DNA from: Bradyrhizobium viridifuturi
GTDB lineage: Bacteria; Pseudomonadota; Alphaproteobacteria; Rhizobiales; Xanthobacteraceae
DNA length: 64,000 bases
Assembly (NCBI RefSeq): GCF_001238275.1
Contig: NZ_LGTB01000029.1
Span: 57,868 to 121,867, forward strand
Reading direction: 5' to 3'
Below, piece after piece: positions 1-8,330 of the stretch; within the stretch, counting starts at the first letter, position 1, and every line of letters begins with the position of its first letter. The notes beneath the pieces were generated by a model that made no database searches, was not told the DNA's origin, and was given only the letters and a program-made list of their open reading frames with translations. Both the position numbers and the translations under genes were made by a program.

Positions 1-8
1 AGCACGTC

Positions 9-770
9 ATGCAATTGAAGGATCTGGCCGCCATCGTCACCGGCGGTGCATCGGGATTGGGCGCGGCGACCGCGCGCCTTCTGGCCGCGCAGGGCGCCAA
101 GGTCGCGGTCTGCGACCTCAACGCCAAGCTTGCCGAGAGCGTCGCGGCCGAGATCGGCGGCATTGCCGTTGTCTGCGACGTCGCCGATGCCGCGGCCGCC
201 GAGGCTGCCGTCGCAGCCGCCGCCAAGGCGCACGGCCCTGCGCGCGTGCTGGTAAATTGCGCCGGCATCGGCGTTGCAAAGCGCGTGATCGGCCGTGAGG
301 GGCCCATGGCGCTCGCCGACTTCGACAAGGTTATCAAGGTCAATCTGATCGGCTCCTTCAACATGCTGCGGCTTGCGACTGCCGAGATGTCGAAGCTCGA
401 ACCGCTCGCGACCGGCGAACGCGGCGTCGTGATCTCGACGGCTTCGGTCGCGGCCTATGACGGCCAGATCGGGCAGGCGGCGTATTCGGCCTCGAAGGGC
501 GGCATTGTCGCGATGACCCTGCCGATCGCGCGCGAGCTCGCGCAATTCGGCATCCGCGTGCTGACGATTGCGCCCGGCCTGTTCATGACGCCCTTGCTGG
601 CCGGCCTGCCGCAGGAAGCACAGGATTCGCTCGCCGCCGCGATCCCGTTCCCGCGCCGGCTTGGCCAGGCCGACGAGTTCGCCTCGCTGGCGTTGCACAT
701 GATCGGCAATCCCTATCTGAACGGCGAAGTGGTGCGGCTCGATGCCGCGCTCCGGATGGCGCCGCGCTGA
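9..770 (+). CDS. SDR-family dehydrogenase, 3-hydroxyacyl-CoA dehydrogenase type II-like
   Basis: A 253-residue classical short-chain dehydrogenase. The Rossmann glycine motif TGGASGLG is at residues 11-18, the NCAG motif at 83-86, and the Ser146-Tyr159-Lys163 catalytic set sits in STAS and YSASK. The shape, including the long insert before the catalytic serine, is that of HSD10/type II 3-hydroxyacyl-CoA dehydrogenases, which oxidise 3-hydroxyacyl-CoA with NAD. It precedes a 4HBT thioesterase, which fits an acyl-CoA pathway. The substrate cannot be read from sequence; a FabG-like role is the alternative. The start ATG lies only 8 bases into the window, so upstream operon partners are unseen. 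Confidence 0.85.
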   Translation: MQLKDLAAIVTGGASGLGAATARLLAAQGAKVAVCDLNAKLAESVAAEIGGIAVVCDVADAAAAEAAVAAAAKAHGPARVLVNCAGIGVAKRVIGREGPMALADFDKVIKVNLIGSFNMLRLATAEMSKLEPLATGERGVVISTASVAAYDGQIGQAAYSASKGGIVAMTLPIARELAQFGIRVLTIAPGLFMTPLLAGLPQEAQDSLAAAIPFPRRLGQADEFASLALHMIGNPYLNGEVVRLDAALRMAPR

Positions 771-775
771 CGCAT

Positions 776-808
776 GATCCGGAGGCGCATGAGGCGCGCC
801 TCCGGATC
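776..808. repeat. 13-bp perfect inverted repeat between SDR and thioesterase genes
   Basis: Arms 776-788 (GATCCGGAGGCGC) and 796-808 are exact complements around a 7-base loop. No T-run follows, so a simple intrinsic terminator is unlikely. The flanks (GCATGATCC to the left, CATGCTC to the right) resemble the ends of the 49-bp palindromic repeat seen at 1282 and 21990, so it may be a diverged family member. Confidence 0.6.
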
Positions 809-833
809 GCCCATGCTCAATCGAGGATAAACC

Positions 834-1253
834 ATGTTCGTCAATCGGCGTGACGTGCAGATCCAGTGGGGCGATTGCGACCCTGCCAACATCGTCTATT
901 ACCCGCGCTACTTCGCGATGTTCGACGACTCGACCTCGATCATGTTCGAAGCGGCCGGTTGCTCGAAGCAGGACCTGGTTCACAAATACGGCCTGGTCGG
1001 CATTCCCATGGTCGACACGCGGGCGAAATTTCACATCCCGTCGACCCACGGCGACTGGATTACCATCGAGAGCCGGATCGAGAGCATCAAGCGCTCGAGC
1101 TTCGAGGTGGTGCACCGCGTGTTCAAGGGCGAGGCGCTGGCGATCGAGGCGTTCGAGACCAGGGTGCTGGTTGGCCGCCATCCGGACGATCCGGCCCGGC
1201 TGAAATCGGCGCCATTTCCGCAGGAGATCATCGACCGCTTCATGAAGGGCTGA
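834..1253 (+). CDS. 4HBT-family acyl-CoA thioesterase
   Basis: A 139-residue single-hotdog protein. The N-terminal motif WGDCDPANIVYYPRYF (residues 12-27) is the 4-hydroxybenzoyl-CoA thioesterase signature, and Asp16 corresponds to the catalytic aspartate of that family. It should hydrolyse an aromatic or other acyl-CoA in the cytoplasm. A GAGGA ribosome-binding site lies just before the ATG. It follows the SDR gene by 63 bases, with an inverted repeat between them, and precedes a solute-binding protein of aromatic/branched-chain acid type, which suggests an acid-uptake and CoA-ester context. The exact substrate is not determinable. Confidence 0.88.
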   Translation: MFVNRRDVQIQWGDCDPANIVYYPRYFAMFDDSTSIMFEAAGCSKQDLVHKYGLVGIPMVDTRAKFHIPSTHGDWITIESRIESIKRSSFEVVHRVFKGEALAIEAFETRVLVGRHPDDPARLKSAPFPQEIIDRFMKG

Positions 1254-1281
1254 CTTGCGACCCCTCATGACTCGACTTTTG

Positions 1282-1330
1282 GAGCATGATCTTCTCGGAA
1301 AACCGGTTTCCACTTTTCCAGATCATGCTC
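1282..1330. repeat. 49-bp palindromic intergenic repeat (GAGCATGATC...GATCATGCTC)
   Basis: The ends GAGCATGATC and GATCATGCTC are inverted copies, with an inner AAAACCGGTTT core. The same element occurs in the opposite orientation at 21990-22038. It is an imperfect palindrome of the type scattered between bradyrhizobial genes. It occupies most of the gap between the thioesterase and the solute-binding-protein gene. Confidence 0.8.
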
Positions 1331-1398
1331 TAAAGAAGGGGCTGAATTGGCCCGCAAAACCGGATTAAACCAAAAAACTTATCCGCAGGGAGGAATGA

Positions 1399-2550
1399 AT
1401 GAGGAAGGCCACTCTCGCCGCCGCGGCGCTCGCAGCTGTCATCGCGCTGCCGGGCGCGCCCGCACTGGCGCAGACCAGTGAAATCACCATCGGCATCTCG
1501 ATCTCGACCACCGGCCCCGCCGCGGCGCTCGGCATCCCCGAGCGCAACGCGCTCGATTTCGTGCCGAAGGAGATCGGCGGCGTACCGCTGAAGCTGATCG
1601 TGCTCGACGACGCCGGTGATCCGACGGCGGCAACCACCAACACGCGGCGCTTCGTCACCGAGTCCAAGGCCGACATCATCATGGGCTCCTGCATCACGCC
1701 GACCACGATCGCGGTGTCGACGGTCGCCAACGAGGCCGGCATCCCGCATCTCGGCCTCGCGCCGTTCCCGATCAACGACGCCCGCGCGAAATGGTCGGTC
1801 GACCTGCCGCAGTCGATCCCGATCATGGGCAAGGTGCTCTACGAGCACATGAAGGCGCACAACATCAAGACCGTCGGCTATATCGGCTATTCGGATTCCT
1901 ACGGCGATCTCTGGGTCAACGACTTCAAGGCGCAGGCCGTGCCGATGGGCCTGACCATGACCGACGAGGAGCGCTTCGCGCGTCCGGATACTTCGGTGGC
2001 GGGCCAGGTGCTGAAGCTCGTCGCTGCCAATCCCGACGCCATCCTGGTCGGTGCCTCCGGCACCGCCGCGGCGCTGCCGCAGACCGCGCTGCGCGAGCGC
2101 GGCTACAAGGGCCTGATCTACCAGACCCACGGTGCCGCCACGATGGACTTCATCCGCATCGCGGGCGCATCGGCGGAAGGCGTCATCATGTCGGCTGGTC
2201 CGGTCATGTCGCCGGAAACCCAACCGGACAGCGCGCTGACCAAGAAGCCCGGGCTCACGCTGAACGCGGCCTATGAAGCCAAGTATGGCGCCAACAGCCG
2301 CAGCCAGTTCGCCGGCCACTCCTACGACGCCTTCGAGGTGCTGAAGCGCATCATCCCGACCGCACTGAAGACCGCCAAGCCCGGCACGCCGGAATTCCGC
2401 GAGGCGATCCGCCAGGCCTTCCTCTCCGAGAAGGAGATCGTCGCGTCCCAGGGCGTCTACAACTGGACCGAAAAGGACCGCTACGGCCTCGACGACCGCT
2501 CGCGCATCCTGCTGACGGTCAAGGACGGGAAGTACGTCCCGGCGATGTGA
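1399..2550 (+). CDS. HAAT-type ABC transporter solute-binding protein
   Basis: A 383-residue periplasmic binding protein of the type I (LivJ/aromatic acid) fold. A signal peptide spans residues 1-24 and ends PALA before Gln25; the mature protein starts with the family-typical SEITIGISISTTGPAAALG. A GGGAGGA ribosome-binding site at 1388-1394 precedes two ATGs (1395 and 1399), of which 1399 is in frame. It probably delivers its ligand to the LivH/LivMG/LivF transporter encoded convergently on the opposite strand. With a thioesterase and a MarR regulator nearby, an aromatic or short acyl acid is a reasonable guess for the ligand, but this is inference. It is only distantly related to the five paralogues at 8331-15196. 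Confidence 0.9.
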   Translation: MRKATLAAAALAAVIALPGAPALAQTSEITIGISISTTGPAAALGIPERNALDFVPKEIGGVPLKLIVLDDAGDPTAATTNTRRFVTESKADIIMGSCITPTTIAVSTVANEAGIPHLGLAPFPINDARAKWSVDLPQSIPIMGKVLYEHMKAHNIKTVGYIGYSDSYGDLWVNDFKAQAVPMGLTMTDEERFARPDTSVAGQVLKLVAANPDAILVGASGTAAALPQTALRERGYKGLIYQTHGAATMDFIRIAGASAEGVIMSAGPVMSPETQPDSALTKKPGLTLNAAYEAKYGANSRSQFAGHSYDAFEVLKRIIPTALKTAKPGTPEFREAIRQAFLSEKEIVASQGVYNWTEKDRYGLDDRSRILLTVKDGKYVPAM

Positions 2551-2576
2551 GCCGGTCGCGTTCCCGCGAAATGAAC

Positions 2577-2605
2577 AAGCCGGTCCCGATAGGGGCCGGC
2601 TTTTT
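2577..2605 (+). terminator. Rho-independent terminator after solute-binding-protein gene
   Basis: GCCGGTCCC and GGGGCCGGC pair around a GATA loop and are followed by five Ts, 27 bases after the stop codon. It separates this gene from the convergent livF gene, which ends at 2630. Confidence 0.85.
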
Positions 2606-2629
2606 CGTTAGCCACACGCGTCAGCGACA

Positions 2630-3361
2630 CTAAATCGCGCTCTCGCCCTCGTGCTGGAAGCCGAGATAGCTCGCGGCGACGCCCTTGTTGGCGGCGATGT
2701 CCTTGGCCGTGCCTGACAGCACGAACTCGCCGAGCTCCATCACATAGGCACGGTCGGCGATCTGCAGTGCGGCCTGGGCGTTCTGCTCGACCAAGAGCAC
2801 GGAGACGCCGGCTGCGCGAAGCTCGCCGACGATGCGGAAGATGTCGGCGACGATGATCGGGGCGAGGCCGAGGCTCGGCTCGTCGAGCATCAGGAGTTTC
2901 GGCGCGCCCATCAGCGCGCGGCCCATCGCCAGCATCTGCTGCTCGCCGCCGGACAGCGTACCGGCGAGCTGCTTGCGGCGCTCCTTGAGCCGCGGAAACA
3001 GCGTGTAGACCCGCTCCAGAGAGGTGGCCGCGACCGCTTTCGCGATCCTGAAGGCGCCGAGCTCGAGATTGTCCTCGACATTCATCGTGCCGAACAGCTC
3101 GCGATGCTCGGGCACCAGGCTCAGGCCTGTCGCGACGCGGTCCTCGATGTCGAGCGGGGCCATGTCGATGCCGGCAAAGGTGGTGCGGCCCCTCAGCGGC
3201 AGCACGCCCATGATGGCGTTGAGCAACGTGGTCTTGCCGGCACCGTTGGCGCCGATGATGGTGACGATCTCGTTGTCGGCGACGTCGAGCGAGACGCCGC
3301 GCACGGCCTCGACCTTGCCGTAGGCAATATGGACGTCGGTCACCTTCAATAGCGCGCTCAT
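2630..3361 (-). CDS. livF: HAAT ABC transporter ATP-binding protein (LivF-like)
   Basis: A 243-residue ATPase. Walker A GANGAGKT is at residues 37-44, followed by the ABC signature LSGGEQQ and Walker B LMLDEP. Its C-terminal half is LivF-like, lacking the extra LivG insert. The start ATG (3361) overlaps the stop of the upstream permease-ATPase gene by ATGA, so translation is coupled. A longer reading frame continues upstream but only covers the end of the neighbour in another frame. It energises import together with the LivG domain encoded just upstream. Confidence 0.9.
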   Translation of the reverse strand: MSALLKVTDVHIAYGKVEAVRGVSLDVADNEIVTIIGANGAGKTTLLNAIMGVLPLRGRTTFAGIDMAPLDIEDRVATGLSLVPEHRELFGTMNVEDNLELGAFRIAKAVAATSLERVYTLFPRLKERRKQLAGTLSGGEQQMLAMGRALMGAPKLLMLDEPSLGLAPIIVADIFRIVGELRAAGVSVLLVEQNAQAALQIADRAYVMELGEFVLSGTAKDIAANKGVAASYLGFQHEGESAI

Positions 3362-5127
3362 GCGGCGGCTCCGAGATAGGCCTTGATCACATCGGGATTG
3401 CGCTTGATCGCGGCCGGCGTGCCCTCGGCGATCTTGGTGCCGAAATCGAGCACCACGATGCGGTCGGCGAGATCCATCACGAATCCCATGTCGTGCTCGA
3501 CCAGCAGCACCGACATGCCGCCGTCGCGCAACTGCCGGAGCAGCGCGGCGAGCCGCTGCTTCTCCATGTGGCGCAGCCCGGCGGCCGGCTCGTCGAGCAG
3601 CAGCAGCATCGGATCGACGCACAGCGCACGCGCGATCTCGACGATGCGCTGCTGCCCGAGCGACAGCGAGCCGGCGAGCTGGTCGATCTGTTCGGACAGG
3701 CCGACGCGCTCGATCTGCCGCGCGGCTTCCGCCAGCAGCTTCGCCTCATCAGCGCGGTCGAGCCGCAGCATGCTGGAGATCGCGCCGGAATTGCCGCGCA
3801 GATGCGCGCCGATCGCGACGTTCTCCAGCACGGTCATGTCGGGCACCAGCTTGACGTGCTGGAATGTCCTGCTGACGCCGAGCTTGACCACCTCCTGCGG
3901 CGGCGCGTTCGCGACCTCGTTGCCGAGCACGGCGATCTTGCCGCTGGTTGCGGCCAGCACGCCGGTGATCAGGTTGAAGGTCGTGCTCTTGCCGGCGCCG
4001 TTGGGGCCGATCAGCGCGACGATCTCTCGGGCGTTGACGTCGAATGAGACGTCGTTCACCGCGAGCACGCCGCCGAACTGTTTTCGCGCCTTCTCGATGT
4101 GCAGCAGCACCGGTGACGATCCCGGTGCCCGCTCACGGTGCTCCAGTTTCACCGATGTGTCCGGCGTCTTTCGGGTCGGCTTGAACGGCAGCTTCGACAT
4201 CAGCCAGGGCCAGACGCCCTGCGGCGCGAGCTGGAGCAGCAGCACCAGCATGATGCCGAACACGATGGTCTCGAGCTGGCTCTGACCGCCGAAGATGTAG
4301 GGCAAATAGCTCTGCAGCACCTCTTTCAGGATCACGACGATAGCGGCGCCGAGCACGCCGCCCCAGACGTAACCGGCGCCGCCGACCACCGCGATGAACA
4401 GATACTCGATGCCTGCCTGTGCGCCGAACGGTGTCGGGTTGGCGGCGCGCTGGAAATGTGCATAGAGCCAGCCGGAGAGGCCGGCCAGAACCGCGGCATA
4501 GATGAACACCAGGAGCTTGGCGCGCGGCGTCTGCACGCCGAAGGCTTCGGCCGCGACATGGCCGCGCCGCAACGCGCGGATCGCACGCCCGGTGCGGGAG
4601 TCCAAGAGGTTCATGGTCAATAGCGCCGCGAGCAGCACCGCGACCCAGATCGCGTAGTAGATCGTGTCCGGGCTCAGCATCTTGAACGCGCCGATCGACA
4701 GCGGCGGAATGCCCGAAATGCCGTCGTTGCGGCCGAGGAATTCCAGCTTGCTGAACAGATAGAACAGCCCGATGCCCCAGGCGATGGTGCCGAGCGGCAG
4801 GTAGTGGCCTGACAGCCGCACCGTGACGAGGCCGAGCAGCACCGCTGCAATGCCGCTGACCAGCAGCGAGGCCGGCAGCGTCAGCCATGGTGAGACGCCG
4901 TAGGCGGTGGTCAGCACCGCGGTGGTGTAGGCGCCGAAGCCGCAGAACGCGGCCTGTCCGAACGAGGTGAGGCCGCCGACGCCAGTCAGCAACACCAGCC
5001 CCATCGCGACCAGCGCGGCGAGGCCGATATTGTCGAGCAGCACGATCCAGAACGGCGGGATGCCCGGGAGCAGCGGGATCACCGCCATCACGAGCGCGAA
5101 GATGATGAGGGGAAGCCGCTGCGTCAT
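3358..5127 (-). CDS. LivM-LivG fusion: ABC permease joined to ATP-binding domain
   Basis: A 589-residue protein. Residues 1 to about 320 are a LivM-type permease with roughly eight to ten hydrophobic helices and the family motif GLTSFGQAAFCGFGAYT. From about residue 345 a complete LivG-type ATPase follows, with Walker A GPNGAGKS, signature LSLGQQR and Walker B LLLDEPAAGL. The linker is charged (KPTRKTPDTS). Such fusions occur in rhizobial HAAT systems. The start ATG at 5127 (MTQRLP) lies 5 bases after the livH stop. With LivH, LivF and a binding protein it forms a full importer. Confidence 0.9.
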   Translation of the reverse strand: MTQRLPLIIFALVMAVIPLLPGIPPFWIVLLDNIGLAALVAMGLVLLTGVGGLTSFGQAAFCGFGAYTTAVLTTAYGVSPWLTLPASLLVSGIAAVLLGLVTVRLSGHYLPLGTIAWGIGLFYLFSKLEFLGRNDGISGIPPLSIGAFKMLSPDTIYYAIWVAVLLAALLTMNLLDSRTGRAIRALRRGHVAAEAFGVQTPRAKLLVFIYAAVLAGLSGWLYAHFQRAANPTPFGAQAGIEYLFIAVVGGAGYVWGGVLGAAIVVILKEVLQSYLPYIFGGQSQLETIVFGIMLVLLLQLAPQGVWPWLMSKLPFKPTRKTPDTSVKLEHRERAPGSSPVLLHIEKARKQFGGVLAVNDVSFDVNAREIVALIGPNGAGKSTTFNLITGVLAATSGKIAVLGNEVANAPPQEVVKLGVSRTFQHVKLVPDMTVLENVAIGAHLRGNSGAISSMLRLDRADEAKLLAEAARQIERVGLSEQIDQLAGSLSLGQQRIVEIARALCVDPMLLLLDEPAAGLRHMEKQRLAALLRQLRDGGMSVLLVEHDMGFVMDLADRIVVLDFGTKIAEGTPAAIKRNPDVIKAYLGAAA

Positions 5128-5132
5128 CGCGC

Positions 5133-6173
5133 TCAGTCCTTCTCTTCTTCGACCTGGGGCGCCGCGAGCGAGCGCAGCACCAGGACGGGAAGGATCAGCG
5201 TGAACACGATGACTTCCTTGAAGTTGCTGGCGTAGAACGACGAGAAGGCCTCGACGATGCCGACCACGATGGCCGCGACCGCGGTCAGCGGATAGCTGAC
5301 CAGGCCGCCGATGATGGCGGCGATGAAGCCCTTCAGGCCGATCAGGAAGCCGGTGTCGTAATAGAGCGTGGTGATCGGTACGATCAGGATGCCGGAGATC
5401 GCGCCGATGACGGAGGCGAGCAGGAATGCGATCTGGCCCGACAGCGTGGTGCGGATGCCGACCAGGCGGGCGCCGAGTCGATTGACCGCGGTGGCGCGCA
5501 GCGCCTTGCCGGTCTTGGTGTAGCCGAAGAACAGCCACAGGGCGACGATGAAGCCGACCGTCAGGCCGTAGACGGCAAGGCTCTGGCCGGTGAAGCGCAG
5601 CGGACCTGCGGTCACCGCGGCATTCGACAGTGCCGGGCCGCGCAGGCCTTCGGCGCCGAAGAACACGAGGCCGAGGCCTTGCAGCGCCAGATGGCAGCCG
5701 ACCGAGGCGATCAGGAGCACCAGCACCGAGGTGTGCGCGATCGGCTGGAACGCGATGCGGTAGAGGAACAGCCCGATCGCCGCCACGATCAAGAGCGCGA
5801 GCGCGATGTTGACGGCGATCGGCGTGTGCGGACTGACCAGCGCATAGACGAGGCCGAGCAACGCGGTGGGAAAGACGATGTTGAGCGCGACCGAGCGGAT
5901 CACCAGCCGCGCGTGCAGCGCCTTGCGCGCGAAGAACAGGTCGAGTGCGAAGGCGACGAGCCCCATCGCGACCGCAAGCCGCGCCGTGCCGGGCACCTGG
6001 CCGGTCGCCAGCATGGCATAGCTGAGCGCGCCGTAGGTGACGAATTCGCCCTGCGGGATCAGGATCACCCGCGTCACCGCGAACACCAGCACCAGGGCCA
6101 GCCCCAGCAGTGCGTAGATCGCGCCATTGGTGATGCCGTCCTGCAGCAGGAACAGCATGATCGTCGTGTTCAA
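5133..6173 (-). CDS. livH: HAAT ABC transporter permease (LivH-like)
   Basis: An inner-membrane permease of about 346 residues, with the LivH motifs NGAIYALLGLALVLVF near the N terminus and AAIIGGLVSYPLTAV near the C terminus. I place the start at TTG 6173, because GGGGGAG lies 10 bases upstream of it; an in-frame ATG at 6158 is the alternative. It is longer than typical LivH (about 290) because of an extra central hydrophobic stretch. It is the first gene of the livH/livMG/livF operon and is divergent from the MarR gene. Confidence 0.85.
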   Translation of the reverse strand: MNTTIMLFLLQDGITNGAIYALLGLALVLVFAVTRVILIPQGEFVTYGALSYAMLATGQVPGTARLAVAMGLVAFALDLFFARKALHARLVIRSVALNIVFPTALLGLVYALVSPHTPIAVNIALALLIVAAIGLFLYRIAFQPIAHTSVLVLLIASVGCHLALQGLGLVFFGAEGLRGPALSNAAVTAGPLRFTGQSLAVYGLTVGFIVALWLFFGYTKTGKALRATAVNRLGARLVGIRTTLSGQIAFLLASVIGAISGILIVPITTLYYDTGFLIGLKGFIAAIIGGLVSYPLTAVAAIVVGIVEAFSSFYASNFKEVIVFTLILPVLVLRSLAAPQVEEEKD

Positions 6174-6244
6174 GGCCCAGCGCTCCCCCTCAAGCGTCGG
6201 GCCGCCACAGCCGGCTGCGCCGGTCGGGTCGGCCGATATCGGCT

Positions 6245-6300
6245 GTTGATAGTCGCCGATATTAGATATGGCGTATAACAATTATTAGATATAATCTCAA
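6245..6300. promoter_or_regulatory. Divergent AT-rich promoter/operator between livH and the marR-type gene
   Basis: On the minus strand TTGAGA (6300-6295) and TATACG (6277-6272) are 17 bases apart and fit a sigma70-type promoter for livH. On the plus strand TATAAT (6290-6295) can serve the regulator gene. The 9-base word ATTAGATAT occurs twice, at 6261-6269 and 6284-6292, 23 bases apart. The first copy sits inside a near-palindrome with CGCC and GGCG ends (6254-6273). A MarR dimer binding here could control both directions. This reading rests on sequence pattern only. Confidence 0.5.
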
Positions 6301-6351
6301 GGTCCCCGAGTGTCCCGCGGGGTTTTGTACCGGGATTGCGAGCCTGGAGCG

Positions 6352-6870
6352 ATGACTGTTTCCAAGACCGCCTCCGATGCCGTCCGTTCGTCGCGCGCGC
6401 TGCGCAGGGAACCCGTCGATCCTGCCGGGGACGACAGCATGCTGCAACTGGGCGAACTGTCCGGGTTGCTCGGCTATTCGCTCAAGCGCGCGCAGCTCAG
6501 GGTATTCGAGGACTTCCTGCGCTGCGTCGCGCCGCTGCAGCTGACGCCGGCGCAATTCTCGGTGCTGCTCTTGCTCGACAAGAATCCGGGCCGCAACCAG
6601 ACCGAGATCGCCAATACGCTCGGCATCCTCAGGCCGAATTTCGTCGCCATGCTGGACGCGCTGGAGAGCCGCGACCTTTGCGCGCGGATGCGCTCGACCA
6701 ACGACCGCCGCTCCCACATCCTGGTCCTGACCGACCGGGGCCGCGCCGTGCTGGCGCGCGCCAAGAAGCTGGTAGCCAACAAGCACGAGGCGCGGCTGAT
6801 CGAGGTGCTCGGCCCGGCCAACCACGCTGCGCTGCTGGAGATGCTGGCCAAGCTCGCGCAGGAGTTTTGA
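6352..6870 (+). CDS. MarR-family transcriptional regulator
   Basis: A 172-residue winged-helix protein with the MarR core: LTPAQFSVLLLL, the recognition region QTEIANTLGILRPNFVAMLDALE, and the wing RSTNDRRSHILVLTDRG. The ATG at 6352 is preferred over an upstream in-frame GTG at 6310, though GGAG sits unusually close to it. It is divergently transcribed from the livH operon, so it is the obvious candidate regulator of that transporter, probably responding to an aromatic or acyl-CoA ligand as many MarR proteins near acid-uptake genes do (inference). Confidence 0.85.
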   Translation: MTVSKTASDAVRSSRALRREPVDPAGDDSMLQLGELSGLLGYSLKRAQLRVFEDFLRCVAPLQLTPAQFSVLLLLDKNPGRNQTEIANTLGILRPNFVAMLDALESRDLCARMRSTNDRRSHILVLTDRGRAVLARAKKLVANKHEARLIEVLGPANHAALLEMLAKLAQEF

Positions 6871-6893
6871 GCGCCTGGCCACGGGCCTTCCAC

Positions 6894-7013
6894 GTCATTG
6901 CGAGCCAACCGGTCGCGCGTACGCGCGCCCGATGACAAGCTCCGCGAAGCAATCCATCGTGCGGCGTACGCGGACGTATGGATTGCTTCGTCGCTACGCT
7001 CCTCGCAATGACG
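6894..7013. repeat. 120-bp palindromic intergenic repeat (TCATTGCGAG...CGCAATGACG)
   Basis: The element begins CGTCATTGCGAG and ends CTCGCAATGACG, with internal complementary segments GAAGCAATCCAT and ATGGATTGCTTC. It can fold into a long hairpin. It fills the gap between the marR-type gene and the convergent glycerate kinase gene. Confidence 0.8.
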
Positions 7014-7024
7014 AGGCGAGGGCG

Positions 7025-8308
7025 TCAATCCACCAAAATCACCCTGACATCGTTGACGTTGGTCAGCGTCGGCCCGGTCAGCAGCAAATCCCCGGTCTGC
7101 GCGAAGAACCCCGTGGCATCGTTGTTCTCGAGATAGGCCTTGGGATCGAGGCCGAGCGATTTCATCTTCGCGAAGGTCGCCTGGTCGATCACCGCGCCTG
7201 CGGGGTCGCTCGCGCTGCCGGCGCCGCCATCGGCGCCATCGGTGTCGGCGGCGAGCGCCGAGACGTCGGGTGTTTCCCTGAGCAGGTCGGCCAGCGTCAA
7301 CGCGTATTCCTGATTGGGGCCGCCGCGGCCGTTGCCGCGTACGGTCACCGTGAGCTCGCCGCCGGATATGATCGCAACGCGCTTGCCCTCGCTGCGCGCC
7401 TTGAGCGCAAGCCGTGCGTGCGCGGCCGCGACCTCGCGCGCCTCGCCTTCGAGATCGGCGCCGAGTGCGATCGTCTCGTAGCCGGCGTCCTGCGCGACCT
7501 TTACCGCGGCGTCGATCGAGGCCTTCGGCTTCGCCAGCAGTTCGAATGTCGCCCGCGCAAAGGCGGGATCGCCGGGCTTGCAGCTCTCATTCCTGGGATC
7601 GTCGAGCGCGCGGCGCACTGTGTCATCGACGGAGAGGTTGTACTTGGTGACCAAAGCGCGGGCATCCGCCAGCGTGGTCGGATCCGGCACCGTCGGTCCC
7701 GAGGCGATTGCGGAGGGATCGTCATGCGGCACGTCCGAGATCGCCAGCGTGACGATTTCGGCGGCGCGCTGGCCGGCGCGTGCCAGCCGCCCGCCCTTGA
7801 TCCGCGACAGGTGCTTGCGGACGATGTTCATCTCGCCGATCGGCGCGCCCGATCGCAGCAGCGCGCGGTTGACCTGCTGCTTCTGGGCAAAGCTGACGCC
7901 CTCGACCGGCGCGATCCAGTTTGCCGAGCCGCCGCCGGTCAGCAGCACCAGCAGCAGGTCGTCGGGCGTGGCTTCCGCTGCCAGCCGCAGCGTATCGTCG
8001 GCCGCGCGCAGGCCGGCTTCATCGGGCACGGGGTGGCCGGCCTCGACCACCTTGATGCGGCGGGTCGGCACGCCATGGCCGTGGCGGGTGGTGGCGATGC
8101 CGACCAACCGCTGTGGCTCAAGGCCGAGCGTGTCGAGATAGTGCCGCTCCGCCGCCGCGGCCATGGCGCCGGCGCCCTTGCCGGCCGCGAGGCAGATCAC
8201 GCGGCCCTTCGGTGCCGGCCGCAGCCGCGACGCCAGCACGACATCGGGATGCGCAGCCGCCACCGCGGCATCGAAAATCGAACGCAGGAAGGGACGACGG
8301 TCGGTCAT
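7025..8308 (-). CDS. Glycerate 2-kinase (DUF4147/MOFRL family; GckA/TtuD-like)
   Basis: A 427-residue protein with an N-terminal DUF4147 part (LAAGKGAGAMAAAAE; LLLVLLTGGGSANW) and a C-terminal MOFRL part (ISGGELTVTVRGNGRGGPNQEYAL; DTDGADG). Members phosphorylate glycerate to 2-phosphoglycerate; older annotations call them hydroxypyruvate reductase TtuD. It starts 22 bases after the stop of the first tandem binding-protein gene with no terminator between, so the two are probably co-transcribed. Why a glycerate kinase follows the transporter is unclear. Confidence 0.88.
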   Translation of the reverse strand: MTDRRPFLRSIFDAAVAAAHPDVVLASRLRPAPKGRVICLAAGKGAGAMAAAAERHYLDTLGLEPQRLVGIATTRHGHGVPTRRIKVVEAGHPVPDEAGLRAADDTLRLAAEATPDDLLLVLLTGGGSANWIAPVEGVSFAQKQQVNRALLRSGAPIGEMNIVRKHLSRIKGGRLARAGQRAAEIVTLAISDVPHDDPSAIASGPTVPDPTTLADARALVTKYNLSVDDTVRRALDDPRNESCKPGDPAFARATFELLAKPKASIDAAVKVAQDAGYETIALGADLEGEAREVAAAHARLALKARSEGKRVAIISGGELTVTVRGNGRGGPNQEYALTLADLLRETPDVSALAADTDGADGGAGSASDPAGAVIDQATFAKMKSLGLDPKAYLENNDATGFFAQTGDLLLTGPTLTNVNDVRVILVD

Positions 8309-8330
8309 GGCTGTACCTTTGTGAGACGGA

